In this document: positions 20,601-30,700 of the stretch, piece by piece
Position numbering within the stretch: position 1 is the stretch's first letter
Layout: the number at the start of each line of letters is the position of its first letter
NCBI RefSeq assembly: GCF_036492635.1
Contig: NZ_AP025305.1
Span: forward strand, 1,674,001-1,738,000
DNA length: 64,000 nt
Source: Aureibacter tunicatorum
GTDB taxonomy: Bacteria > Bacteroidota > Bacteroidia > Cytophagales > Cyclobacteriaceae
Direction: 5' to 3'
Position numbers and translations under genes: made by a program
The notes under the pieces: generated by a model
Databases searched by the model: none
Told to the model about the DNA's origin: nothing
What the model saw: the letters and a program-made list of their open reading frames with translations, nothing else

Positions 20601-21189
20601 CCATCATAGGAGAATTCAAGAACATCGAACTGATAAAGTACAAAACGTAAATAAAAACAGCGCTCGCATAGGTTGCGATGGTATTTTTGGTCAAAGTGCT
20701 GACAGAGAAAATAATAGCCGATGCCATCAACACATTTGGTAAAATCAGATATAACCAAGGTTGAAGATAATAGATCAATTTGAATTCGGCCAATCGTTCA
20801 GGGTCCAGATCTGAGTAATAATTTCCTAAGACATAACCCAAAAGAAAGGGACTAACAGCGATGACACTGAATGTAAATGTTCCAATAAAACGGCTCCAGA
20901 AGTAAGGGGATTTCTGAACGGACGAGCTGAAAATCAAGCTTTCCATCTGGTGTTGTTGATCGCGAAGAATGCCACTAACAGCAAAAAACATGATAACAAA
21001 GACACTGCCCAGCGTAGTAATTCCAGTGTGAAAATATATCTGATAAACAGAGTTGAAGTTAACGCCTGCGGGAGCAAATCCTTGCGACCCCATAAAGTAT
21101 CCCAAGCCTAAAAATAGCAAGATAAAAATGGGGAGAGCTCTTTGTTTGGCTTGATAAAAAAGTTCGAATTGTAGTAATCTATGTAGCAT
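17632..21189 (-). CDS. ABC-2 type permease fused to M1 family aminopeptidase
   Basis: 1185 residues. Residues ~1-570 form an ABC-2-like permease with about 12 membrane segments. The remainder is extracytoplasmic and carries an M1 metallopeptidase domain: HEVAHQWWGH (zinc ligands His927 and His931, catalytic Glu928) and VEGLAKYTEAV about 20 residues on (third zinc ligand). The canonical GAMEN loop is replaced by GFGGFAHPG. Fused permease-peptidases of this type are recurrent in Bacteroidota. Together with the ATPase encoded 12 bp upstream it should form an exporter; peptide processing and export or peptide-antibiotic resistance is the likely role. Divergent from a LytS/LytTR system. Confidence 0.88.
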   Translation of the reverse strand: MLHRLLQFELFYQAKQRALPIFILLFLGLGYFMGSQGFAPAGVNFNSVYQIYFHTGITTLGSVFVIMFFAVSGILRDQQHQMESLIFSSSVQKSPYFWSRFIGTFTFSVIAVSPFLLGYVLGNYYSDLDPERLAEFKLIYYLQPWLYLILPNVLMASAIIFSVSTLTKNTIATYASAVFIYVLYFISSMFLNSPMMAQSVPASPESMALASLADPFGFASFFEQTQFWTPFQKNTQLISLSGLFLFNRLIWIGFSFALLAITYRLFSFRKISKKSIKKSKAQKENIKSIAYRPIHSLHNFKADRLAFFSLVTLELKNIFKSLPFIVIFAMWLVSIFSELTGLVIRGSEYNVPLHPFTNQMIDQVTDSITLFSLILIIFYSAEIVWRERSLNLNSITDATPVKNSILFASKFIAILSLPVLLISSAILMCVGFQISLGYNDFEWNLYAMLFYHYGIQLAIYVMITLFINSISKNKFMGMGIFAMVIIISFKAVLIGLEHPLFSIGFMPRVSYSNMSGFAEGNLLFNHLSIFWSFLGIILTGLSFKIWNRGTIKTFSSKIKQLIYQWNTSQAIVFSTTLIGFLSMGILIFYQMNIDSEYINQDIKLNFRENYERKFKQYENMDKPYEVSRKTEVAIYPNKKSYHIKANYILKNKNEQPISEVFITEKIKLKSISIANASLIQHDSVYGTYLFKFHKPIMPEQSILYQYELINQLKNYEEEKSIVANGSYITHRGFEPVIGYRNGLEIIDKTERKKRNLPEREEDNHSDEHIHLEDLKVEKARFETIVSTSSDQVALSSGKLIRQWTENDRNFYHFKATEKILPTIGYFSAKYATQKINHQGISIEQYFDPKHDINVEEIELSSKQTLDYCQKNFGRYAFDHLRIAEIPSHWGFGGFAHPGVISMTEDRLYLTDVSDENTFNLVAKRTIHEVAHQWWGHALSAKPILGGSLLVEGLAKYTEAVVMEKRFGKRALYTLSNDARRKYFSGRSFANKAEPPAYKVFGQSYIAYGKSYHILMSLRDLIGEAKVNQALKKLTNKFRKKNTLEATTVDFLNELYLIAPENQHELIDDWFKKVITYDLSVEESHVKQMKNGKYEVHLKVKTKRNQTIENGAIQSIEINEPIMIGIFDKHPSEVSDDSSMIYYETKTINKEFTEFKIIVDKAPEYIGIDPFGTRSDENLADNVKRL

Positions 21190-21201
21190 TTTATATTAGG
21201 T

Positions 21202-22098
21202 TTATTGCACGACAAGTGTTTTAGTTTTCTCTGCAGAAAGCGTAGCGAAGTAGTAATCTTCGAGATTGGGAGCGATGGATTTGAATCCTTCTTCGGGCAG
21301 GCTTTCGGAAAGTACTCGGATTTGTGTTTTGCCGGAGATTAACTTGGTTGAAATGACTTGATAAGATTCTTTGTAAGCTTCCAACGCTGACTTTTCGATG
21401 ATTTTGCTCCAAACTTTTCCTTCGATGGTCTCAATAAGCGATGTAGGATTGCCTTCTGAAATGATTTTACCATGAGAAAGAATGGCCATATTGGGACAGA
21501 GGTTTAATACATCTTCGACGATATGTGTCGAGAGAATCACGATGACATTTTCGCCGATTTCACTTAGCAAATTCAAAAAGCGATTGCTCTCTTCAGGATC
21601 CAAACCCGCTGTTGGTTCGTCAACGATGATCACTTGTGGATTACCTAATAAAGCTTGTGCAATTCCAAATCGCTGACGCATTCCTCCAGAAAATGTCGCT
21701 ACGGATTTCTTTCGATGCTGATAAAGATTGACTTGTTGCAACAATGCAGTGACTTGTTCTTTGCGTTCTTTTCGATTGAGGATGCCTTTTAATACAGCCA
21801 AATGGTCGAGTAATTTTTCTGCCGAAACCTTTGGATACACTCCAAATTCCTGAGGTAAATAACCGAGATGTTTTCTGATTTCATCCGGCTGATTGATAAT
21901 GTCGACACTATTGAAAGTGATGCTTCCCGAAGTTGGTTCTTGCAAAGTCGCAATGGTTTTCATCAATGAAGATTTGCCCGCTCCATTTGCGCCCAATAAT
22001 CCAAACATCCCGTTGGTGATTTCCAGATTGATATCGTTTAAAGCTATGACGTCATTTTCGTAAGTTTTGCTTAAGTTTTTTATTGTTAAAGTATTCAT
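21202..22098 (-). CDS. ABC transporter ATP-binding protein
   Basis: 298 residues. Walker A GANGAGKS (residues ~36-43), Q-loop YLPQEFG (~80), signature FSGGMRQ (~136-142), Walker B VIIVDEP (~156-162) and H-loop STH. A C-terminal ~80-residue extension is typical of drug/peptide exporters with ABC-2 permeases. Directly upstream of the permease/M1 peptidase gene with a 12-bp gap, so the two form one operon and one complex at the inner membrane. Confidence 0.93.
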   Translation of the reverse strand: MNTLTIKNLSKTYENDVIALNDINLEITNGMFGLLGANGAGKSSLMKTIATLQEPTSGSITFNSVDIINQPDEIRKHLGYLPQEFGVYPKVSAEKLLDHLAVLKGILNRKERKEQVTALLQQVNLYQHRKKSVATFSGGMRQRFGIAQALLGNPQVIIVDEPTAGLDPEESNRFLNLLSEIGENVIVILSTHIVEDVLNLCPNMAILSHGKIISEGNPTSLIETIEGKVWSKIIEKSALEAYKESYQVISTKLISGKTQIRVLSESLPEEGFKSIAPNLEDYYFATLSAEKTKTLVVQ

Positions 22099-22306
22099 TT
22101 GCGCTTTTTATTTTAGTACAGCACAAAGATTATTGATCCAAAGAACGCTTTAAACTAAAGGTGATGAACAGCATTGTTTTCGGCATAGACCGATTATAAA
22201 TGATGCTCAAATAATGTTTATGCAAAAAAATACTGTGTTCATCCGTGTTTTGGCACTGTGTGTCAAGAGAGTTGTGACTGAGGCAGGATCATATTACTTT
22301 TGGAGC

Positions 22307-23434
22307 ATGAAATCATTGATTATAAAATATAAAGCCTTTCTTATCGGATTTGTGATCATACCGATTTTCTATGTATTAAAGCATTATGGATTTATCATCA
22401 TTCCGGAAGGGGAGAGTACAGCGTTTAATATTTTCACACTCTTTTGGGGTTTAGCTATTGCTTTGCCGATACATTTTTTCACTTATTTGAAAAAGAAAGT
22501 AAGGATTGTAAAAGGAGTTGTTTCTTTGGGACTGTTATTTTTTGTGGCACTGTTTGTTGATTCGGTCATGAGGATGCCGGACAATCCCATTACTTTGTCA
22601 TTGCTATTGGCTTTTTGGCTTGGCTTGGTTTACTTTTTAGTGCCTGATTTTTGCAAAAAGTACTGGAAGGTTTTCGCAATCTATTATACGCCGCTTTTTC
22701 TCTATTATCTATATCATCGAATCTTCTCCGAGAATATTGAAGCTTATATGCAGATCAAAGAGGAGTTTCCGATTTTTGCATTCGTGCTGCCGGTTCCGGT
22801 TTTCTTTATTTTTTGGCTTTATGAACAGTGGAAATGGCTGAAGAATCTGAAGGCGGAAAAAGCACAAGCGGAATTGGCTCTGCTCAGAACGCAAATCAAT
22901 CCGCATTTTTTCTTCAATACTTTGAATAATCTCTATGCATTAACGATTAAAAATTCCATGCAAGCTCCTGAGGTTATATTGAAGCTTTCAGATATGATGC
23001 GTTATACGATTTATGAAGGAGAAAAGGAATTGGTAAGTATCTCGGATGAGATTGATTACTTGAATAATTACATCGAATTGCATCAAATACGATACAAGAA
23101 ATCGGTTGATATTATCTTTGAGCATGAAGTTAATCCAGAGATTAAAATTGCTCCATTGCTATTTATTATTTTATTGGAAAATGCGTTTAAACATGGAGTA
23201 GAGACACTTGCTGAAAATGCTTTCATCCATATTCGATTGCATGAAAATGCTGGTGAGCTTTGTTTTGAGATTGAAAATAATTTCGATCCAGAAGAAAGCA
23301 AATCCACACAAGGTATTGGCTTACAGAATCTCAAAAAAAGATTAGTTTTGCTCTATGAAAATCAACACGAGTTGAATTTCAATACTAAAGAAGATGTTTA
23401 TTCAGTGACCTTAAAAATAGCTCGAGATGCTTAA
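22307..23434 (+). CDS. LytS-type sensor histidine kinase
   Basis: About 375 residues from ATG 22307 (MKSLIIKYKAF...). An in-frame ATG at 22214 adds 31 residues that do not look protein-like, so the shorter form is preferred. Several membrane helices occupy the N-terminal half. A His_kinase domain follows: phospho-acceptor His in RTQINPHFFFNTLNNLYAL and ATP-binding N box ILLENAFKHGV with GIGLQNLKKRL. Its stop overlaps the start of the LytTR regulator gene by 8 bp. Divergent from the ABC/M1 exporter operon, which it may sense or control. Confidence 0.88.
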   Translation: MKSLIIKYKAFLIGFVIIPIFYVLKHYGFIIIPEGESTAFNIFTLFWGLAIALPIHFFTYLKKKVRIVKGVVSLGLLFFVALFVDSVMRMPDNPITLSLLLAFWLGLVYFLVPDFCKKYWKVFAIYYTPLFLYYLYHRIFSENIEAYMQIKEEFPIFAFVLPVPVFFIFWLYEQWKWLKNLKAEKAQAELALLRTQINPHFFFNTLNNLYALTIKNSMQAPEVILKLSDMMRYTIYEGEKELVSISDEIDYLNNYIELHQIRYKKSVDIIFEHEVNPEIKIAPLLFIILLENAFKHGVETLAENAFIHIRLHENAGELCFEIENNFDPEESKSTQGIGLQNLKKRLVLLYENQHELNFNTKEDVYSVTLKIARDA

Positions 23435-24119
23435 ATACATCATTATAGACGATGAGCCTTTGGCGCATGAGATAATTGAGGAGTTTTGCAGCATGCTGCC
23501 TCATTTGCAGTTGGAACAACATTGTTATAATGCCATGGAAGCGCTTCAATATCTGAATAAGCATTCCGTTGATTTTATGTTTTTGGATATCAATATGCCG
23601 AAATTGAAAGGCTTGGATTTCTTAAGAACATTGCCTCAACCGCCGAAAACGATCATTACAACTGCGTATAAAGAATACGCCTTGGAAGGTTATGAATTGG
23701 AAGTGGTTGATTATTTATTGAAGCCATTTAGCTTTGATCGATTAGTCAAAGCAGTCAATAAGGTTCAGGTGCAAGAAGCTTCAACTATTGCAAAAAAAGA
23801 AACGAAAGCTTCGAATCGATTCTTTGTAAAAGGCGATAAAAAGCATCATTATGTTGACGAAAATGACATCTTATATATCGAAGCTTATGGGAATTACACC
23901 AAGCTTTTTATGAACGAAGAAATGATCTTAACGCATGAGAAAATCTCTTACTTTGAAGATTTTTTAGATACGGGGAAATTTCTTCGTGTTCATAAATCTT
24001 ATATGATCGCCTTAGATAAAATTAAACTCATCGAGGGTAATCAGATCATCATTCAAGAACATAATGTTCCAATTGGTCAGACATATAAGAGCAATGTGAA
24101 TAAGGTTTTGGGCTTTTAG
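23427..24119 (+). CDS. LytTR response regulator
   Basis: 230 residues. Receiver domain with acidic pocket DDE (residues 8-10), phospho-acceptor Asp54 in FLDINMP and Lys99 in LLKPF. C-terminal LytTR DNA-binding domain (residues ~130-230, FFVKGDKKHHYVDENDILYIEAYGNY). Translationally coupled to the LytS-like kinase through an 8-bp overlap. The likely regulon includes the divergent ABC/M1 operon, an inference from position. Confidence 0.92.
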   Translation: MLKYIIIDDEPLAHEIIEEFCSMLPHLQLEQHCYNAMEALQYLNKHSVDFMFLDINMPKLKGLDFLRTLPQPPKTIITTAYKEYALEGYELEVVDYLLKPFSFDRLVKAVNKVQVQEASTIAKKETKASNRFFVKGDKKHHYVDENDILYIEAYGNYTKLFMNEEMILTHEKISYFEDFLDTGKFLRVHKSYMIALDKIKLIEGNQIIIQEHNVPIGQTYKSNVNKVLGF

Positions 24120-24288
24120 AAATTGACTTGGAAGTTTATAATTAGGAAAGCATTATTGTTTCTTTGTATTTAGAAGGTAATAAGATTTTTGAAATTTCCA
24201 TAGTAGTATCATGCTTCTAAATAAAAGAATAGAGGATTTGGTTCTTATGATTAATAATGCTTTTCCTGATATTGATGTTTATTTCAGA

Positions 24289-25152
24289 TTAAGAGCCAAA
24301 GTTGGACGCATCGTGTAGTTCTTTTATGATTCGTTTCATCTCAACGATGCCGAAGTCATGATTTTCCTCTATTGCCATGGAGTTTGCTTTTTGAGCGACT
24401 TTCAATGCTTCTTCGTTTTTGTTCAAGCCCATCAATAGGATTGCTTTTGCTCGAAGATCCCACCAAGAAGGAGTTTCTCGATGCTTGATGGACAGTTCAA
24501 TCCATTCAAGACCTCTATTGAAGTTGTGTCCTGATTCCATTTCATAAACCGCCGCGGCATAATAATCATGGAAACTTGGGCCATTTAAAGTGCTTGATAT
24601 TTTTTCTTCCATGATTTCTCTGGTGATTAATTGGACAGGGATAGTCACTTTTGAAGTGCTCCAAGCTATGCTCAAGTCGAATTCATAGTTGGTGAAATTG
24701 TCTATTGAAATTGACATGACTTCCAATGTATCGGCTATCGTTTTTACAGGCACGGTGATCGAAGCGGCGATTTGCGTACTGTCTATTGTTTTTGGAACAT
24801 TCCAGTTATCTGTTTTCTTGTACAGCAGAATTTCCCACTTGTCGGGATTAGGCTTGGAAAAGATCGCGTATTTCCCTTTTTTGATTCTTTGTTCGCCAAT
24901 GGTTATTTCCTCGCTGAATTCAATGGTTGTATTTCGATTAGCGCCGGTTCTCCACCATTGATTGTACGGAACCAATCCGCCAAAAATTTCCCTGCCTCGC
25001 ATAGAAGGACGTGAAAAGGAAAGCGTGATATCCGTAACGCCGATTTTTATCTTGGTCTCTTGAAGCGGACTTGGAGCTAGTCTGCCAATTTGAGAATATG
25101 CGGGCTGAAATGCTGTTATTAGCAAAAGTAGAAATGCGATGATTGTTTTCAT
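24289..25152 (-). CDS. Secreted DUF2911 protein with TPR-like C-terminus
   Basis: 287 residues. Signal peptide 1-20 (cleavage near PAYSQ). Residues ~25-170 are a DUF2911 domain: SPLQETKIKIGVTDITLSFSRP, GRGEIFGG-like loop, QWWRTGANRNTTIEF, GKYAIFSKPNPDKWEILLYKK. The C-terminal ~100 residues are helical (NRGLEWIELSIKH, LLMGLNKNEEALKVAQKAN), resembling a pair of TPRs. Predicted periplasmic; DUF2911 function is unknown. Confidence 0.88.
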   Translation of the reverse strand: MKTIIAFLLLLITAFQPAYSQIGRLAPSPLQETKIKIGVTDITLSFSRPSMRGREIFGGLVPYNQWWRTGANRNTTIEFSEEITIGEQRIKKGKYAIFSKPNPDKWEILLYKKTDNWNVPKTIDSTQIAASITVPVKTIADTLEVMSISIDNFTNYEFDLSIAWSTSKVTIPVQLITREIMEEKISSTLNGPSFHDYYAAAVYEMESGHNFNRGLEWIELSIKHRETPSWWDLRAKAILLMGLNKNEEALKVAQKANSMAIEENHDFGIVEMKRIIKELHDASNFGS

Positions 25153-25194
25153 TGGTTTAGTTTTTTATTCACTATATTTTTCGATTAAATTAGA

Positions 25195-25295
25195 CATTAT
25201 CACGATTGATTTTTTATACCATTTTCTTTCCCTCTGGAGGGAATACAAGGGAGGATGATTAAGAAAGCCATAAAAAACTAATCGTGATAAACATT
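25195..25295. mobile_element. MITE-like inverted repeat, copy 2
   Basis: The best-preserved copy: left end ATTATCACGATTGATTTTTT, right end AAAAAACTAATCGTGATAA, core CCCTCTGGAGGG. The inverted ends pair over about 18 bp. Its right end overlaps the 3' end of the gene at 25278-25610 and supplies that gene's last codons and stop. Confidence 0.75.
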
Positions 25296-25610
25296 ATTAT
25301 CTTCAGTTTTATACCATCCATTGAATTGGTGAGTATTTCCATTGGTTCTAATCGTGTCTATTTTTCCGTTGGAATGATAAATTAAAATTGAATGCGTTTT
25401 GCCAAATTTGACTGGTCCAATTTTTTTAAATTTTTGTAGATCTGTAACAAAGTTTTCTTTGGCGTCATTCTTCATATCAATCGATGTGCCTGAAGATCCT
25501 TTATAGATTTCAATTTTTTCAATGTTTCCAGTTTTAATGTCGATTTTCTTTGAGGTATTTGTGCAGGAATTTGCTAAAATTAGAACAATTAGACATAGAA
25601 TAGTTTTCAT
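25278..25610 (-). CDS. Small lipoprotein with a MITE-derived stop codon
   Basis: 110 residues with lipobox ANSC (Cys ~16). The mature part is beta-rich with a repeated K-I-D/E-I-Y-K theme and ends NNVYHD. I do not recognise the family. The final codons (GTT TAT CAC GAT TAG) lie in the terminal inverted repeat of the MITE-like element at 25195-25295, so the ancestral C-terminus has probably been replaced. Confidence 0.6.
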   Translation of the reverse strand: MKTILCLIVLILANSCTNTSKKIDIKTGNIEKIEIYKGSSGTSIDMKNDAKENFVTDLQKFKKIGPVKFGKTHSILIYHSNGKIDTIRTNGNTHQFNGWYKTEDNNVYHD

Positions 25611-25688
25611 TGTTTAATATTGTTAATATCTAAAATCTTATGTAAGGTGATGGATAGTATTTGAAAAAAATACAAGATAGTACATTTT

Positions 25689-26147
25689 TTAGTTTGATTT
25701 TGATATTTTATCATTGGGCATTTCCATTTCATACAAATCCAATCCTTCTCCCCAATAATTCTTTTCAATCCGAGTGGTACGGTATCCGAATTTCTCAAAA
25801 AACTTGCTGGCTAGTTGGGATGTTGTCACAATGAATTTTTCAACTCTGCAATCTTGGCTTAATACGTTTAAACAATATTCCACAGACTGTTTTCCAAGTC
25901 CTTGTTTGGAATATTTTGGATCGAAAAAAATCCAAGTGACTCGTCCGGATTTGTCATTTGGATTAACATAATAGCCTGTGCCTCCAACAATATTATTATC
26001 CACCTCAATGCTCAGGTAAGTGTCAGGTTTTTCTCTCAAATAATTCTCGAAATCATTGATTTCGCTTTCGTCAAAGTATTTGGGCGTGTTAAGCTTAAAC
26101 ACTTCAAGCAAAGCCTCTTTGTCTTGTGGCTGGTAAGGTCTTATCAT
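25689..26147 (-). CDS. GNAT family N-acetyltransferase
   Basis: 152 residues. MIRPYQPQDKEALLEVF opens a standard GNAT fold; the acetyl-CoA loop is YSKQGLGKQSVEYCL, followed by FIVTTSQLASKFFEKFGYRTTRIEKNYW. Acceptor unknown, cytoplasmic. Monocistronic. Confidence 0.85.
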   Translation of the reverse strand: MIRPYQPQDKEALLEVFKLNTPKYFDESEINDFENYLREKPDTYLSIEVDNNIVGGTGYYVNPNDKSGRVTWIFFDPKYSKQGLGKQSVEYCLNVLSQDCRVEKFIVTTSQLASKFFEKFGYRTTRIEKNYWGEGLDLYEMEMPNDKISKSN

Positions 26148-26500
26148 GTGTTTGAGTTGTTTTGTATAGTGTGCTATGCTTATTTTCTCCAGTTATATTG
26201 AACTTATACTATATTTTCTCGTAAAATGAAGCATAGGGAGTGTTTGTGCAAGATAAATACATTTTTTATTCATTTTAAAGTTTTTTACAATATAGCGACA
26301 AGATTCTTGCTTAGGCATATTAGAATTTTTTCTTATCATGAAGAAACATGATAAGTTATTCATTGCGATACGAATGGTTGTTCGTGTATTTTAGTGGTCA
26401 ACGCGAATTGACCGAAATATTTTTAGGAATGATGTTTTTAGCACACTGCTTATGAGTGGCTATTGCTAAAATTTTTTGATATACATTATTTGCATTAAAT
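26148..26500. other. Intergenic region upstream of the RND efflux operon
   Basis: About 350 bp between divergent genes. An AT-rich promoter region is expected here. I see no hairpin, repeat or regulator gene. Confidence 0.4.
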
Positions 26501-27610
26501 ATGATTAAATTCAAACAATTGCTTTTAATAGCTTGGTTGGTACATGTGTTCTTAGCTTGTCAGTCTACCCATACACAGATCAATAGAGACAATTCGTTAG
26601 CCTTAGAAACCCAGACCTTAACGACTTCAGCAATTAGGCTTGAGCAAAATTATGTTGCCAGCATTGAGGGGGTTAAAACCATAGAGATTCGTCCGCAGAC
26701 GTCTGGATTTATTGAGCGCTGCAATATTATTGAAGGACAAGAAGTGAAGAAGGGAGAAGTCTTATTCACGATCAATAGTGAAAACCAAAGACAAGCGGTT
26801 AGGGCGGCTGAAGCATTGAAGTTGGTAGCAGAAGCCAATGTGGAAAATGCGGAGTTGGAAGTGCTTAAAGTAAAGCCTTTGGTCACTAAAGGGATTATTG
26901 GCGAGGTGGAGTTAGCTACTGTAAAAAGCAATCGGTCCGCTGCTGTAGCGCAACTAGAAAAAGCGAAAGCAGACCTGAAAAATGCGAAAGAAAACCTCTC
27001 CTATACCATCGTTCGAAGCCCGGTGGATGGTGTCGTGGGAGATTTGCCTTATAAATTAGGTTCTTTGGTGAGCAGTCAAACTCCTCTTCCATTAACAACC
27101 ATTTCAGATATCAGTGAAATGAATGCTTTTTTTACGTTGACCGAAAAAGAGCTTTTAAGATTTCTTAGAGATACCAAAGAACTAAACCATGAGCAACGAT
27201 TGAATAAGTTGCCTGATGTTACACTCATGCTTGCCGATGGTTCTACCTTTGAGCATTCGGGAAAAGTTGTTGCGATTAATGGTCTGGTGAATCCAAGAAC
27301 CGGGAGCGTGAGTTTTAAGGCAGCCTTCCCAAATCCTGATCAGTTGATGCGTTCTGGTAGCAGTGGCACAATAAAAATGCCTTTGGTTTTGGATAATGCT
27401 TTATTAATCCCAAAATCAGCCACCTTTGAGTTGCAAGGGAAACTGTTTGTCTATCTGTTGAATGAAGAGCGCAAAGCTGTTTCCAAGGAGATCAAGGTAA
27501 GTTCCAATCAATATGAGGATAGGTTTATCGTGGAAGCCGGCGTGCAAATCAATGATGAAATTGTTGCTGAAGGTCTGATAAAGGTTAGAGAAGGAGTGTT
27601 GATTCAATAA
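26501..27610 (+). CDS. RND efflux periplasmic adaptor lipoprotein
   Basis: 369 residues, HlyD/MexA family membrane-fusion protein. Signal with lipobox LACQ (Cys ~20). Barrel-sandwich first half (VKTIEIRPQTSGFIERCNIIEGQEVKKGEVLFTI), alpha-hairpin (residues ~100-165, coiled coil), second half YTIVRSPVDGVVGDLPYKLGSLV, then a beta-barrel domain. Links the RND pump encoded 108 bp downstream to the TolC-like channel. Confidence 0.92.
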   Translation: MIKFKQLLLIAWLVHVFLACQSTHTQINRDNSLALETQTLTTSAIRLEQNYVASIEGVKTIEIRPQTSGFIERCNIIEGQEVKKGEVLFTINSENQRQAVRAAEALKLVAEANVENAELEVLKVKPLVTKGIIGEVELATVKSNRSAAVAQLEKAKADLKNAKENLSYTIVRSPVDGVVGDLPYKLGSLVSSQTPLPLTTISDISEMNAFFTLTEKELLRFLRDTKELNHEQRLNKLPDVTLMLADGSTFEHSGKVVAINGLVNPRTGSVSFKAAFPNPDQLMRSGSSGTIKMPLVLDNALLIPKSATFELQGKLFVYLLNEERKAVSKEIKVSSNQYEDRFIVEAGVQINDEIVAEGLIKVREGVLIQ

Positions 27611-27717
27611 GTTGCTTAATCTATCACTTGCTTTTAAGGTAATATGAGATGTTTTAAAGAAACGCTCAATTCAAATTCATTAATAAATAGTGACGATCCT
27701 GTTAAGCTCGAAATAAT

Positions 27718-30700
27718 ATGATCAAAAAATTCATAGAACGTCCCGTACTTTCCACGGTAATTTCAATCCTCATTGTACTGCTTGGGTATTTAGGGATTGT
27801 GGAGTTGCCCATCGAAAGATTTCCCGACATTGCTCCGCCAACAGTAACAGTTGAAGCCAATTATCCGGGAGCAAATGCTGAAACGATTTTAAAAAGCGTG
27901 GTTACTCCTATAGAGGAAGCAATTAATGGTGTGGAGGGCATGAGTTATATAAGCTCTGTGTCAAGTAATGCTGGTACAGCAAGAATATATGTTTATTTTG
28001 AATTGGGTACAGATGCGGATATCGCTGCAGTGAACGTGCAGAATCGCGTGGCTAAAGTCACGAATCAACTTCCGCAGGTAGTTATGCAAACTGGTGTTGA
28101 GACTAAAAAAGTACAGAACAGCACGTTAATGTTTGCGGCTATCTATTCCAAAAATGAAGATTTTGATTATAATTTTTTAGATAATTATGCTAAGATCAAT
28201 TTAGTTCCAATTCTTCAACGAATCAACGGAGTATCAGATGTAGACGCTTTTGGGATGAGGGATTACTCGATGAGAGTGTGGCTTAAACCTGATAAGATGG
28301 CCGCTTACGGTTTGTTGCCTGATGATGTGGCACGTGCCATTCAGGAACAGAATATTGAAGCTGCTCCGGGGAAGTTTGGAGAGAATTCATTTGAAGTTTT
28401 CGAGTACACCATTCGCTATAAAGGGACATTTTATGAAGAGCAAGAATATGAGAATATTATTATTCGATCTGAAGGAAATGGTGATTTTCTTCGACTCAAA
28501 GATGTAGCTGATATAGAGTTGGGAGCATTCAGTTATATGTCTACCAATATAACACAGGACTATCCTTCTGTGGCTTTTGCCATCAAGCAAACTTCAGATT
28601 CCAATGCCAATGATATTATTATTGAAATAGTTGAGACTCTTAAAGAGGCCGCTAAAGATTTTCCTCCTGGGGTGGAATACGTTATTCCAATGAATTCCAA
28701 GGATTTTTTGGATGAGTCGATTAGCCAAGTGTTAATTACTTTGGTCTTGGCGTTCATTTTAGTGTTTTTGGTTGTACTGGCTTTTCTTCAAGATTTTCGA
28801 GCCACTTTGATTCCCTCTTTGGCTGTGCCTGTGGCTATTATCGGAACCTTCTTTTTTCTTAACCTTTTTGGATTTTCAATCAATATGCTTACCATGTTTG
28901 CCATGGTGCTAGCCATTGGAATTGTCGTGGATAATGCTATTGTGGTGGTAGAAGCTGTCTATGTAAAGCTAGACGAAGGAGTTGAAAGTTCTTTTAAAGC
29001 CGCGGTGATGGCCATGAATGAGATTATGGGAGCCATCATTTCCAGCACATTGGTGTTGGCAGCTGTATTTCTGCCGGTTACTTTCTTGGGAGGCCCCACC
29101 GGTTTATTTTACAGTCAGATCGCCATTACCTTAACAATTGCCGTGATCATATCCGCTATCAATGCGCTAACCCTTAGCCCTGCACTATGCGCTCTTTTTT
29201 TAAAGCCTTTGCATAAACGGAAAACGAAGCATTATAAAAGCTTGAGTTTTAGATTAAGCACAGTATTTAATAAGGTTTTTGATAAAATCACTGATCGATA
29301 TGTCTATTTAGTCAATGTTTTTATGAAGAAAATGTGGATTCCTTTGCTTTTTTTAGTGGGTTGCGCATGCGTTGCTCTGCTGTTGTTTAAAAACACGCCT
29401 ACAGGCTTTATTCCTGCGGAAGATCAAGGTATTATTTTTTGCGATTTAGAGCTGCCTCCCGGCACCACTTTGGAACGAACAACGAAAATTGGCACTCAAG
29501 TCAATCAAATCATTGCCGAGATGCCTATAGTTGAAGCTCGCATGATGGTCAATGGCTATAGCTTATTATCCGGAGCCAACGGATCCTCCAGAGCTTTTAT
29601 AGTTATTAAACTCAAGCATTGGAAGGAAAGAACTCAAGATGAAGATCATATTGACGCTGTAGTAAGGCAATTATACGGAGCCGTGGCGCATATAAAAGAA
29701 GCCAATATACTTTTTTTCACTCCTCCTACTGTTCCTGGTTTTGGGAATAGTTCAGGTTTCGAGTTTCAAGTGCAAGACAGGACGGGGGGAGATCTTAGGG
29801 ATATGGAAGATCAGGCTAAAATCTTTTTAATGAAATTGAATCAACGTCCTGAAATTGCTTATGCGGTTACATCTTTTTCAACCCAATATCCCCAATATGA
29901 GATGACGGTAAATGTAGAAAAAGTAAAGGAAGCAGGCATGGATGTTAGTATGCTGTTTTCTACCATGCAAGCTTATTTTGGAAGTAGATACATTTCTGAT
30001 TTTAATCGTTTTGGGAAGCAGTATAGGGTTGTGATTCAAGCTAAGCCGGAAGAAAGAGCAACCATAGAGGCTTTAAATCAAATATATGTGCGTAATAATG
30101 AAGGAGAGTCAGTTGCCATCAGTCAATTTGTGGAAATGACTAAAACCAATGGCCCCGATGTGGTTGAGCGCTTTAATCTATTCAATGCCGCTAAAGTGAT
30201 GGGGGCGGCGGCTCCGGGTTATAGCTCAGGAGATGCGATTGCTGTTATTGAAGAAGTAGCTCAAGGCCTTCCAACTGGTTTTGGTTATGAATTCTCGGGA
30301 ATGACGCGTGAGGAGCGAAAGTCAGGAGGGGATTCGTTCATTGTGTTTTTGCTTAGTTTAGTTTTTGTCTACTTCTTGCTTTCCGCTCAATATGAAAGTT
30401 ATATCATTCCATTTGCTGTCATCTTATCTTTGCCTGTGGGAATATTAGGCGCAATATTATTTATCAATCTGTTCAATATAGAAAATAACATTTATTTCCA
30501 AGTGGCTCTCATTATGCTTATCGGGCTTTTAGGTAAAAATGCCATACTGATTGTGGAGTATGCTTTACAGAATCGTCAGAAAGGAGCTTCATTGATTAAA
30601 GCAGCTACTGATGCCGCGCGTATTCGACTCAGGCCGATCATCATGACTTCCTTTACCTGTGTTCTCGGATTGCTCCCTCTAATGCTGGCGTCTGGAGCCG

